Shown: one piece after another, positions 34,188 to 44,402 of the stretch
Numbering within the stretch: position 1 is the first letter of the stretch
How the letters are laid out: every line of letters starts with the position of its first letter
NCBI GenBank assembly: GCA_036346225.1
Contig: JARFIW010001255.1
Location: forward strand, 372,001-436,000
Length of the DNA stretch: 64,000 nucleotides
Reading direction: 5' to 3'
Source: Platerodrilus igneus
Taxonomy: Eukaryota > Arthropoda > Insecta > Coleoptera > Lycidae
Program-made: the position numbers and the translations under genes
Notes under the pieces: generated by a model
Database searches by the model: none
The model's input: the letters and a program-made list of their open reading frames with translations, nothing else
Told to the model about the DNA's origin: nothing

Positions 34188-35191
34188 TTAGGGCGGTAAT
34201 GGGTGTAGAGTTGAGAGATTAGGTAGAAAAATGCGATAGTAACTAATCATTCCTATTAAACGTTTAATTTCGATAACAGTCTTGGGTGTTTTAAATTTAG
34301 TAATAGCGTCGACTTTAGCAGGATCTGCCCGTAGACCAGTTCCATAGATAATAAAACCATAAATGTAAGAGAAGAACAACAAAATTAACATTTTTCCCAA
34401 TTTATTTTAAAACCTGCTGCATTTAAGCGTTCAGCAACTTCATTAAGAGTAGCGATATGTTCTTCAAAGGAACTTGAGATAACTAATATGTCGTCTAAAA
34501 ATACAAAGGCGCGTTCCTGGTGTAAGATAGAACCTAACGTTTGATCCATAGTACGTTGTAAAGTTTGTGGTGCGTTACAGAGACCAAATGACAAGAAATT
34601 ATATTCGGAAAGACCCCGACCTGGAACACAAAAAACAGTTTTTAGGCGTGAAGATAAGTCAAGAGGGATCTGATAAATAGCTTGCCTAAGATCGATAAAT
34701 GAGATAAATTTAGCATTTCGAAGCCGGCTTAGAATAGAATCAGTACGGGGTAAAGGATAGGCATCGGGCACAATTACAGAGTTAAGCTTTCTACCGTCAA
34801 GGCATACACGCCATTCATCATTTTTCTTACTGACTAATAACATGGGAGACATCCATGGCGAATTTGAAGGAGAGATAACACCGGATTCGAGCATTTTATC
34901 TATTTCGGAATGCAAATGTTTTTGTAATGCGGGCGATAACGGATATTGACGTTGTTTAAAAGGACCAGCATCACACGTAGAGATAATATGTGTTGCGGTG
35001 GTAACGCAACCAAGTTCAGAGGTATTCAATTTACGAAATTTGTCAATGGTAGAGTTAAGAATTGCATTTTGGGAATCGGTAAAAGAAATTTTCTTAGATA
35101 TTCCAGCATACGCACAACAATTTGTTTTGAGAGAAGCTTGCCAAGAAAACCTTAAAAAAAATATTAAAAAGTCTACAAAAATCAACGCCAA
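34188..35191 (-). pseudogene. Gypsy reverse transcriptase
   Basis: The open frame 35,191-34,385 contains SPWMSPMLLVSKKNDEWRVC (near 34,830), DGRKLN, the motif FIDLRQAIYQIPLD (near 34,670), LSFGLCNAP (near 34,580) and the catalytic FLDDILVIS (near 34,490; the usual Y/F-x-D-D box). After a frameshift near 34,385 the connection region continues with YGTGLRADPAKVDAI and RLIGMISYYRIFLPN to 34,188. The match stops before RNase H. Normal gypsy pol would continue with RNase H and integrase, both absent. Confidence 0.85.
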
Positions 35192-35495
35192 GTAGAAATG
35201 GGTAAGCTAATGTAGGTACAATCAAAAATAGAACTTCACGTTCAAGTGACTCTACTCGGATTTTTAGTTTAAGGGAACCAGTTACATATATTTTATTATC
35301 GTCGGTTAAATTTATAGAAGTTTTTTTCGGAATAACCTGAAATTTAATGTTTTGTTTAGATAATTGCTGTAAGCTTTCGTTATTTATAAGAGAACATGAC
35401 GAACCCGTGTCCAATAAAGCGATTTCATTTAGAGAATCAATAGAGATAGGTATGTGAGGGCAAATATCGAGAGGTTTTTTAACAAGTTGTCAGGC
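35094..35495 (-). pseudogene. Gypsy aspartic protease region
   Basis: The minus-strand frame carries the active-site DTGSS (35,405-35,391) followed by SLINNESL, with the second-half landmark YPFLLGVDF (near 35,200). The frame then shifts into the RT frame. It extends upstream of the first Met (35,414) to the insertion junction at 35,495, where the upstream codons are supplied by 42,521 onward. Protease would mature Gag and Pol. Confidence 0.8.
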
Positions 35496-36234
35496 ATTAT
35501 AATTTAAATAAGGGCCGCTAAACTTGCGGCTACGTCCCCAATGCTTCACCCGAAGGTACTACATTGGGTTTAAACGCGAAAAATATTACGTGCTTCTAAT
35601 TTATTCTAACTTTATAATTAATCCACCCTAAATAAAAATTTAACAAACTGAAACAAAAACTAAAAACGGGGTTTAAATAATGATATCCCTAGCGTTGACT
35701 TTGGAGTGTGCCCGATCAACAAGGCACAAGCAAAAATGATAGGAGGAGGGATCCGTAATACCGGATAGCAGTCGCCAGCTTTGCTTACCAGTCCGACCTG
35801 AAGGGTCGACTTAAAACTATCCAAATCTAGCTGGCTAATATAAAATGGATACAAATTTTCTAAGCAATTGCCAAATGTATTAATAGTGAATCCAGCTATT
35901 TTGCCTGCTCTATAAATTTACAAATTCGTCCTCTTTGATCTAAGTATTTTATCCTAAATTTGTCCCTAACGTTCCCTATAATTCCCTAACTGACATTATA
36001 TATACAATCTTCTTTTCTATATATACTGCGACCAAAAATTGGCGACAGAACGTCAAACAAAGTAAATCAAGCCACAAAACAATACAATGCAGGCAAAAAT
36101 ATAAGTGTAAAAATAAATATAAATATAATATAAATGTATAAATAAACATATAATAAATATATAAATACATATCTGAATAAGCAAAAGCATGTAACAGTGC
36201 ATATATTAGCAAAAGCAAATACAGTATCAGATGC

Positions 36235-36336
36235 ACTCGCATGAGCATTATATCGACTAGCGCCATTACACAAAAAACGTGCTTGTTAGATTATTTCAAA
36301 ATCTGTTTAAAATCACAAATCAATGCTCATGCGAGT
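36235..36336 (-). other. Conserved RNA hairpin in LINE 3' UTR, copy B
   Basis: The arms actcgcatgagcatt (36,235-36,249) and aatgctcatgcgagt (36,322-36,336) are exact inverted repeats of 15 bp with a 72-base loop. Copy A has the same hairpin with two compensatory pair changes, supporting selection for pairing in the LINE RNA. Confidence 0.7.
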
Positions 36337-36836
36337 TCAGCGGCTACAATTTTATTCTTTCCTTCAACATAAATTTTTCCCAGCATCCGAAGATCTGGTC
36401 GTCTACCTACATCTATTGGTTTTCTATTTTTATGGGGGAGTTGAATATGCACTGTTAAAGTCCTGGTGGATATGCACTAAACGTTCTGGGGGATCACTAT
36501 CACTATCACTTTACTTTTAAGTTCTGGGGGGATGCGCGGTTTCACTCTATTTTATTATTTCTTTATTTATTACACTTATTTAAATTAATGAGGTTGCCTG
36601 ATTTAGTTTGTTGTTATTTATTTGTTTTGGTTTATTCCCGATTTTTCGGGCGTAGCAGGTGGGACAGTGATTGTTTTAGTGGTGTGTTCGTCGTGCATAT
36701 TAGAGTTTTGGGTTACTTATTTAATTATTATTATTATTGTTTTTTTTGCAGGTTTTGGTTATCATGCTCTTATCATGTCAAAATCACGCAGGTCGAAATC
36801 TACAATTTTCCAATCCTACCACCATCCCCTTCCGAC

Positions 36837-37460
36837 TTACACACGGTTATCACCGTCTAATCTCGCAACCTTTCCTGCGAATTCTCTAAAGGCTGTCCAG
36901 AACGCCTTCTGGTTAACCACTTCCCCGACTTCCTTTAGGCTCTTTGGCCATGCTAGACCTACGATAGCTAGTTTCGCATCAGCCAACCCTCGTTTTGCCG
37001 ATTCAAGCGGGCAGTCGAAGAGCACGTGCTCTGCGCTTTCCGCGACCTCACCGCATTCACAGCGGTCATTGTTGGTTAACCCAAAGCTATGTAATTACGC
37101 ATTCAGGGCGCCAGGCCCTGTTATTAACTGAACCATTTTATGATCGAGTTTTACCTCGATCTTGCCTCTAGCTTCTAAGCTAGGTATAAATTTGTGGGTC
37201 AACCTGCCCGTGGCAGCGTTATTCCATCTCCCTTCCCATTGTCGGATTGACTTTTCACGCAGCTTTCTTTTAATCAAAGACTTCGGTATCGACGAATGTG
37301 ATATTTGAAAGTCTTCCGTCGCGGCCTCTTTAACTAATTCATCAGCCTTATTATTTCCTACATTACCATCGTGCGACCTAACCCAACAGAACTTTAAACG
37401 TCGAAACTCGAGCGCCGTATGCGCTATCTTCCAGACGTCCGCTTGGAGGTCTGTCAAGGT
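36837..37460 (-). pseudogene. LINE copy B: RNase H end and zinc-finger-like C-terminus
   Basis: This is the last part of LINE ORF2. It has FCWVRSHDGNVGNNKADEL (near 37,380, holding the last RNase H Asp), then REKSIRQWEGRWN and THKFIPS. After a frameshift near 37,095 comes the Cys-rich stretch around 37,060, with ESAEHVLFDCPLE (37,030-36,990). The region matches copy A closely, so truncation rather than decay explains its short length. Confidence 0.8.
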
Positions 37461-38167
37461 GAAGTTGAAAGGCATTATAATTTGAATAACGTTCGCTATA
37501 CTTGCGGCCACGTCCCCAATGCTCCACCCGGAGTTACTACATTGGGTTTAAACGCGAAAATAATCGTGCTTCTAATTCATTCTAACTTCATAGTTAATCC
37601 ACCCTAAATAAAAAACTAAATAAAAATCTAACAAACCTAACAAACTCTAACAATCTAACAAACCTAAAAATCTGACAAACTGAAACAAAAACTAAAAACT
37701 AAAACTAAAAACAGGGTTGTAAATAATGGTATCCCTAGCGCTGACTTTGGAGCGTACCCAATCAACAAGACACAAGCAAAAATGAGAGGGGGAAGGATCC
37801 GTAATACCGGATAGCAGACGCCGGCTCTGCTTACCAGTGCGACCCGAAGGGTCGTCTTAAAACTATCCAAATCTAGCTAACTAATTTAAATCTATTCTTA
37901 GCTTTCCCTATCATTTCCTAACTGATTTATATTATGATTACAATCTTCACAATTCTACTCTTCCCTCCCAAATATATACTGCAACCAAAATGGCGACAGA
38001 ACGTTAAACAAAACAAATATGCCACAAAATACTACAATACATGCTAATAAATATAAAGTGTAAACATAAAATATAAATAAATATAATTATATAAATAAAT
38101 GTCTAATAAGCGGTAAGCATATAGCAGTGCACAAAATAGCAAAAGCATCACCCTATTTATCAGGTGC

Positions 38168-38269
38168 ACTCGCACAAGCATTATGTCGGCTAGCGCCATT
38201 ACGCACAAAACGTGCTTGTTAAATTATTTCAAAAACTACTAATTAATGTAAATCAATGCTTGTGCGAGT
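38168..38269 (-). other. Conserved RNA hairpin in LINE 3' UTR, copy A
   Basis: The arms actcgcacaagcatt (38,168-38,182) and aatgcttgtgcgagt (38,255-38,269) pair perfectly over 15 bp. They differ from copy B at arm positions 8 and 9, with the partner bases changed to match. Confidence 0.7.
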
Positions 38270-38843
38270 ACAGCCGCTACAATTTAAGTCTTACCTCGAT
38301 AATAAAATTCTCTAGCATCCGAAGATCTGGTCGTCTGCCTACATCTAACTGTAACTTACTTCTAAGGGGAAGATGGGGTGCACTGCTAAAGTCCTGGTGG
38401 GCATGCACTAAATGTTCTTGGGGGGGAATCACAATCACTATCACTATCACTTGACTTTCAAGTCTGGGGAGGGATGCGCAGTTTTACTCTATTTTATTAT
38501 CTTTGTTTATTTTATTGATTTAATTTAATGAGAGTCTCTGATTTATTTGTTATTGTTTATTTGTTATTATTTATTCTCGATTTCCCGATTTTCCGCACAT
38601 AATTATGAAGACAGGAGTTGATTGTATTAATGGTGTGGGGGTTTCTCGTGCATATTGGACATTTGGGTATAATTATCATGTTATTTTTTTTTTAATCAGG
38701 TTTTGGTTATATCTACGCTGGTATCCTTACTCACGACAAGTCAATCTAAAATTTTCCAATCCTCCCACCAACCCCACTAAATTTTACACGCGGTTGTCAT
38801 TGTCTAATCTCGCGACCCTTCCCGCGAATTCTTTTAAGGCTGT

Positions 38844-40186
38844 TCAGAATGCCTTCTGGTTAACCACTTCCCCGACTTCCTCCAGGCTCTTTGGCCACGC
38901 CAGACCTAGGATAGCTAGTTTGCTATCAGCCAACCCTCGATTTCCCGCCTCAAGAGGACAGTCGAAGAGCACGTGCTCTGCGCTTTCCGCGCCCTCGTAG
39001 CATTCGCAGCGGTCGCAGCTGGTTAGACCTAACCTTTGTAAATACGCCTTCAGGGCGCCGTGCTCTGTTATCAACTGCACCATTTTGTGATCGAGCTTAA
39101 CCTCGATCCTACCTCTAGCTTCTATAATCGGTATGAATTTGTGGGTTAACCTGCCCGTGGCAGCATTGTTCCACCTGTCTTCCCATTGTCGAATTGATTT
39201 TTCGCGCAGCTTCCTTTTGATTAAAGACCTCGGTATCAATGAATGTGATATCCGAAAGTCGCCCGTCGCGGCCTCTTTAGCTAAGTCGTCAGCCCTATCA
39301 TTCCCTACGTTACCATCGTGCGACCTAACCCAACAGAACTTTAAACGTCGAAACTCGAGCACCGCATGCGCTATCCTCCAGACGTCTGCCTGGAGGTCTG
39401 TCGAGGTGTTCATGTTTGTTAAAGCTGTCAGCGATTATTTACTGTCGCTCATTATATAATATTCATCTCTGCCCACGTGGTTTATTACGTAATCGATTGC
39501 CTTTCGTATGGCTACTAATTCGCACTGGAAAATAGTGCTCCAGCTTGCGAGTTTGGTTTGAAACCAAAACACCTCCCTTTCCTGTTTATACACGACAAAC
39601 GCCGCGTCTGCTTGCCCGTCATCCATACGTGAACCGTCTGTATAAATTCTGATACCCGTCGCGTCCCCATCGCCTTCTACAAACTCGATTCCTCTAATAT
39701 CGGCCGGGTGTCCCAACTCCGATACAACGATCTTTCGTTCTACCTTCCTATTACCAAGATGAATATCTTCGATAATTTCGCGCCCTTTCCCTATATTTAT
39801 CAATCACCTATCTCTAATCTCCCTAACGACATATTCGATAGGAACAGTCCTACTGATCACCAGGACCGCCTCCGTGGAGGTGGTCCTGTACGCCCTGGCC
39901 ACTGTCACAGCGGTTATTCGTTGTACGCTAATCAACTGACGCATCTCTCGGACTTTACAACCTTCCGCCCATACAGAAGCTGCGTACAGCATAGCCGGCT
40001 TAATTGCCCCTGAAACCCCAGTTGATTTTCGCCGCCGCCATCATTTTGTTTGATATATCGCTGCCTTTGCTTTTAATGTACTGCACGTGAGCTTTCCAAT
40101 TTAACTTATTGTCAATCTTTACCCCGAGATATGTAATTGCTTCCTTAAATGGTATTTTCTCCCCTCCCAGCTCTAGCCTAGGGGGT
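38844..40186 (-). pseudogene. LINE copy A: RT thumb, RNase H and C-terminal finger
   Basis: Continues ORF2 in shifted frames: thumb and connection (SVWAEGCKVREMRQL near 39,970), RNase H with the acidic residues in YTDGSRMDDG (39,640), FQCELVAI (39,520), IMSDSK (39,440) and GNVGNDRADDLAK (39,310), then CDRCECYEGAESAEHV (near 39,020-38,980), a CCHC-like finger near the C-terminus. There are at least three frame breaks (near 40,186, 39,803 and 39,430). Confidence 0.8.
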
Positions 40187-42004
40187 CACTGTCCTGGTTT
40201 CTTTCCGAAATAAAGCGCCTCTGACTTTGCGGGGTTAAATTTTAATTTTACCGCCTGCGACCATTCGTGTAGTTTATTAAGCGCCTCGTTCGGTTTTGTG
40301 CGCATATCCATTAACAATCGCGATCTGACAATTAAAAGCGTATCATCCGCAAACCCAACGATTGAGCATCCTGTGGGCAACTTGACCCTAAAGATGCTCT
40401 CATACAATAACTTCCAAAATGTGGGACGAGAGCATGACCCCTGCGGGCATCCCCTTTCCACCTCGCGCGACAAAACTTCCCTCGGAATTTCAACCTGTGC
40501 CAATCGCCCCAAGAAATAACTCTTGCCCAAAGACATCAAGTTTCGTGGACATCCCCTATTTTCCAACTCGCAAACAATCAATGGCCACCAGGCAGCATCA
40601 AATGCTCCTGAAATGTCCAAAGCAACAACGACACAATACTCCTTTGCATCTCTCGCCTGCTTAATTTCCCCGACAACAAACTCTAATGCGTCGATAGTCG
40701 ACTTTCCCTCCATAAAACCGAACTGTCGGTTATTAAAACCGCCGCTGCCGCGCACTGAGTGCTCAAATCGGGTAGTCATAACGCGATCCAAAGCTTTCCC
40801 CAGCACCGGTAGCAAGCTAATTGGACGATAGCTGCCCGGGTCTGACGCATTCGCCTTTTTAGGTTTAGGTATGAATTTCACGTTCTGGACTTTCCAGCAA
40901 CGCGGAAAGATGCCCCTTTCTAGACAAAGATTAAACAACCCGACAAAGACACACGGGGCTAACGGGCACGCCTTCATAGCTGCGTCTGAAGTGATTCCGT
41001 TATGCCCCGGTGCCTTCTTAGGATTCATCCTCCTAAGAGCCCTGACGACCTTGTGAACTAGGATTGCCTTATCGGCACCTGTTCCTTGCGCCTCTGTAGC
41101 TTCCCGACGTACTAAATCGTGCGACCTTTCATCCTCCTCGGGATTATCCGAAGGGAAGAATTTTTCTAATAAATATTCCTCGGTGGTTTTAAAACCTTCC
41201 GTATATTCGCCATTTGTCTTTCTTATGTTACCGAGCGCGATTTTCGGTTGTTTACCCCTTATTACGCGGTATGCGGTTCCCCAACGTTCTTTCTGTGAGT
41301 TTCGCGTGCAAAATTCTTTGAATTTATTTGTACGCGTTTCTTCTATTAATATCTTATATTCGGGGTAACTTTGATTGTATTCTATTCTCCGTTGTTCTCT
41401 TATTTCTCCCGAGGCGCGTTGATAGCGGCGCCTTAGGTTACGCGTTTCTGCCCGCTTGGTGGTTAGTTCCCGGTTCCACCAGGGTACGCTCTCTTTAAAT
41501 GTTTTTTTTCGCGGCATGGAGTACAACGACGCGTTTACCACCGCGCCGTTTAAATTTTCCGCGAGTGTTTCTATTTTGTCTGCCTCTCGGCAGTTAAATA
41601 GCATATTTTCGAGCGCAGGGATACTTTCGCCAAATTTTTGTTTAAACAGCTCCCAATTTGCTTTTTTATTACAGAACCGCGAAAATATAGTTAGCTGCTC
41701 GTTTGCGCTTGTTTTGGTCTCAACGTCCCAGGTTATTAATTTTTGGTCAGAGAGCGTTTTCTCGTCCGACCTCAATTTCCAATCACAAATGATTTCTATC
41801 ATCTCGTGCGAGGCTGCAGTAATATCAATAAAACTGCTGCCTCTATGCCCCTCAAACGTAGGTGAATCATTAGTGTTTATCACACTAAGATCCCATTCCG
41901 TTAAAAGATCAGCAACCTGTGAACCCCTATCGTCTTCTATAGGGCTACCCCATAGTGGCGACTTGGTATTAAAATCTCCCCCGATAATTAGATTTTTATT
42001 AAGG
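40186..42004 (-). CDS. LINE copy A ORF2: endonuclease (partial) and reverse transcriptase
   Basis: An uninterrupted frame of about 600 codons. The endonuclease part has LIIGGDFNTKSPLWG (41,985), SFIDIT and a VPWWNRELT linker (near 41,480). RT motifs: FIPKPKK (40,870), YRPISLLPVLGK, FGFMEGKST (40,720), ALDISGAFDAAWW (40,620-40,580, motif A), RGCPQGSCSRPTFW (near 40,450, motif B) and FADDTLLIV (40,350, motif C with both Asp). The start shown lacks the true N-terminus, which was lost by 5' truncation. Frameshifts follow at 40,186. It would copy LINE RNA, and probably SINE RNA, at a nicked target. Confidence 0.85.
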
Positions 42005-42017
42005 CGAAGTAGTAAGG

Positions 42018-42315
42018 CATTACATGTGATTTTCCAATGCTCCACTCGAAGGTACTAAACTGGCCAGGAAGCGAGTTTTTGTTACCTGGAAAATTTTGAA
42101 TTTTGCCGAACCCTTGTTGTTCCAAGCAAGGTAGGGATCTTTAGCGTGCGTGACAACACTCACACACGGGACCTCCATTTTACCTCTCATCCGAACGAGG
42201 GTGTATTTTTGTGAAAAATGCTTGCCTAACATTTTTCAAGCGGACCGTGTCGGGATACGAACCCGGGACCTTGGGCGTAGTAATCACACACATACCACTA
42301 CGCCACGGAGCCGCC
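42018..42315 (-). mobile_element. tRNA-derived SINE, copy 3 (complete)
   Basis: A full unit on the minus strand: head from 42,315 (GGCGGCTCCGTGGCGTAGTGG, with the A box inside), B box GGTTCGTATCCC near 42,258, body with CACGCACGTTAAAG (changed here to CACGCACGCTAAAG) near 42,145, and the tail stem-loop at 42,034-42,062, ending atcacatgtaat. Direct repeats gaagtagtaaggc (42,005-42,017) and gaagttgtaaggc (42,316-42,328) flank it. It sits 5' of LINE copy A. Confidence 0.9.
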
Positions 42316-42328
42316 GAAGTTGTAAGGC

Positions 42329-42507
42329 ACTACATTTGATTTTCCAATGCTCCACCCGAAGGTACTACATTGGCCAGGAAGCGAGTTTTTTTACCTGGAA
42401 AATTTGGAATTTTGCCGAAACCTTGCTGTTCTAAGCAAGGTAGGGATCTTTAACGTGCGTGACAACACTCACACACGGGACCTCCATTTTACCTCTCATC
42501 CGAACGA
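42329..42507 (-). mobile_element. tRNA-derived SINE, copy 4 (5'-truncated)
   Basis: Only body and tail are present (minus strand). It starts at 42,507 with TCGTTCGGATGAGAGG, so the tRNA head is missing, and runs to the 3' stem-loop at 42,344-42,373. Flanking 13-base copies of gaagttgtaaggc lie on both sides (42,316-42,328 and 42,508-42,520). Lack of the Pol III promoter shows that 5' truncation happened during reverse transcription. Confidence 0.9.
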
Positions 42508-42520
42508 GAAGTTGTAAGGC

Positions 42521-43990
42521 AGCAAAATTTTTATGATAAAAGGAATTAGCTGTTTTCAGCCAGTTTGACCTTTCGGCCGGGGTAGTACGACATACTTCAG
42601 ATAAGGGAGGTAAGTTCTTTTGTGAGTTTAAAGTAGCGGTATTATTATTATTAGATGCATTAGATAAAGGTTTAATATTGGAAGTAAAATTATGTTTTAA
42701 ATGTATTGACGTCTGGGTGCGTTGAATAGTTGGGGTTGAGGACGATCTTGATTCCTTGGGATATACACGTTACGAGTAGGGATATCTCTGCGGAAGTTTC
42801 CCGATAAGTTAGGGTTACAATTTGTGCATTTAAATTTATAGGTATTGCTACGACCACAGCCATAACAAAAGAGATTTTTTGGGTATGTGCACACATTATA
42901 GGTATGTCCACTTTTCTTACAATTCCAACAGGTAAGCGAGATAGTTGAAGGGGAAGCAGAAAGAATAATACTAGATAGTTTATGAGAGGGTTCAGACTGG
43001 CATGCTAGGTCTGGTTCTAATAGGCCAGATTGTTTTTTTTTTGGGAGTACAGTATTTATCTACACGTAATTTTACTTATTTAAGCGAGCCACATAAATCT
43101 TTAAACTGAGGTAAAGGAGAGATGTGTTGTAAAGCTAAACGTTCGGAAAAATATGGGTTCTTCCATTGACGTGATAAGAAAGATTACGTTTTCGTTAAGT
43201 TCCTGGGTACTATTTTTTATTTTATTCCAGAAATCGGTGATATGGCCATGGGGTAAGAAATCGCGTTTTAAACTCGTAACTAATTTTTCCCAGGTAGAAA
43301 TCTGGTTTCGTATATTTCTATATCAAATCAAGGCAGAACCGAAAAATAATTCGTCTGCAAAGATAAATACATCTTCGTCTATACAGTTACGAGAAATTTT
43401 AAAATCATTTACTCTATCTAGGAATGACACTAACGAAATTTGGGAATCGAATCCCTGAAAAGATACACTCCATTTATATACCGGTATCGATTTCGCAGAC
43501 AATATAGGTTGGAAAATTGTTAAATTAGAAGAAACACTAGGTAAATTTACATCTAAATCTAAGTTAAGTTTTTGGAGGACGATTGCTTTAAGTAAAAGAA
43601 CGTCAAATAGGAAAGTTTGTTTGGTTTCGTTAGCTTGTTCATCGTTAAATAACGACAATAAATATATTCGCTGTTTCAAATGGATTATACGCGATTTAAT
43701 GCGTTTAAGCTTAACCTCGGTAGGTTTTAAATCGGTTTTATGAAGTATATTGTTAATATCGTCAAGAGATTGTTTAATTTCGAAGGTTTTTTTTTTGAGG
43801 TAGATTAGAAACTATTACACGATGAATTGGTTGACTGTTAGCTCCTTGAGCTAATATAGCTTTTAACTGCAATCGCCTATCATTTTGCTTGGTTGCCGCT
43901 TGAATATTTCGCGACTTCAACTCAAAAATCGTTTTAAAAGCTTTAAGATGTACGGGATTCATTGTACTATAGTGTTTAAGAAAGTAGATA
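42521..43990 (-). pseudogene. Gypsy gag and zinc-knuckle region
   Basis: Gag begins at the Met at 43,962 (MNPVHLKAF), with a QAATKQNDRR segment; frame breaks near 43,774 and 43,679 follow. The middle (43,679-43,323) has LFNDEQANETKQTFLF and VYKWSVSFQG, which fits a capsid-type domain. After further breaks, a knuckle-like motif CYGCGRSNTYKFKCTNC lies at 42,865-42,815. The reading then runs to the nested insertion at 42,520. Gag would coat the element RNA. The copy is inactive. Confidence 0.65.
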
Positions 43991-44361
43991 TACCAAAATC
44001 AAGTTTCAGGGGATTACGATAGTTGTGTTAAAGACAAAATTTTCACTAAGAAAGAATCTGTAACCTATAGTTAATTATATAGATTATAAGAAAACGGTTT
44101 AAAATCATGCCAAACAAAGATAATATGATAGTTAACCAAAATTTAAACTAAAAACAGCTTACAGTAAGCTAAACCAAAATTGGTTAAAACAGGTATATAA
44201 TCAAATTTAATATGATATCCAAAATTTTTTCATAAGGGATAGCAAATAAACAATGCAGTTAACTATATATAGAGGTACTTACAAAACGAATCATTGAATC
44301 CTAAAAGCACATTTTTATTCACTTAGAAGTGAGGTTAAGATAGTTATTAAACACATCAAAA

Positions 44362-44402
<41 letters not shown>

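Larger units (their letters stand above)
35496..37460 (-). mobile_element. R1/I-group LINE, 5'-truncated copy B
   Basis: The copy starts within RNase H (near 37,460) and continues through the zinc-finger-like C-terminus to a 3' UTR of about 1.3 kb. It ends at 35,496 with the family end ttatttaaattataat. The 3' UTR holds a covarying inverted repeat (36,235-36,249 with 36,322-36,336) and the terminal stem-loop CCAATGTAGTACCTTCGGG (35,545-35,574). It is flanked by 13-base duplications caagttgtcaggc and gaagttgaaaggc (37,461-37,473). Confidence 0.85.
37474..42004 (-). mobile_element. R1/I-group LINE, copy A, mostly complete ORF2
   Basis: The copy is truncated inside the endonuclease domain at its 5' end (42,004) and has an ordinary 3' end at 37,474 (ttcaaattataat, no poly(A)). 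Endonuclease, reverse transcriptase, RNase H and C-terminal finger are present, followed by a 3' UTR of about 1.3 kb. The 3' UTR contains the 15-bp inverted repeat at 38,168-38,182 and 38,255-38,269 and the terminal stem-loop at 37,522-37,551, here mutated in the loop. Flanking 13-base duplications: gaagttgaaaggc (37,461-37,473) and gaagtagtaaggc (42,005-42,017). Confidence 0.85.
34188..43990 (-). mobile_element. Ty3/gypsy retrotransposon split by nested LINE/SINE insertions
   Basis: Gag and the zinc-knuckle region lie at 43,990-42,521; protease and reverse transcriptase at 35,495-34,188. Between them sits a 7.0-kb stack of non-LTR insertions flanked by caagttgtcaggc (35,483-35,495) and gaagttgtaaggc (42,508-42,520). 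Treating these as one target duplication makes the gypsy frame run on across the gap. Pol breaks off after RT, at the position where RNase H should begin, next to the RTE LINE. I could not identify either LTR. Confidence 0.75.

Noticed and set aside
40298..42058. Long plus-strand frames opposite LINE copy A
   Set aside because: Antisense shadows of the GC-richer LINE ORF2; the minus strand carries the recognisable RT and endonuclease motifs.
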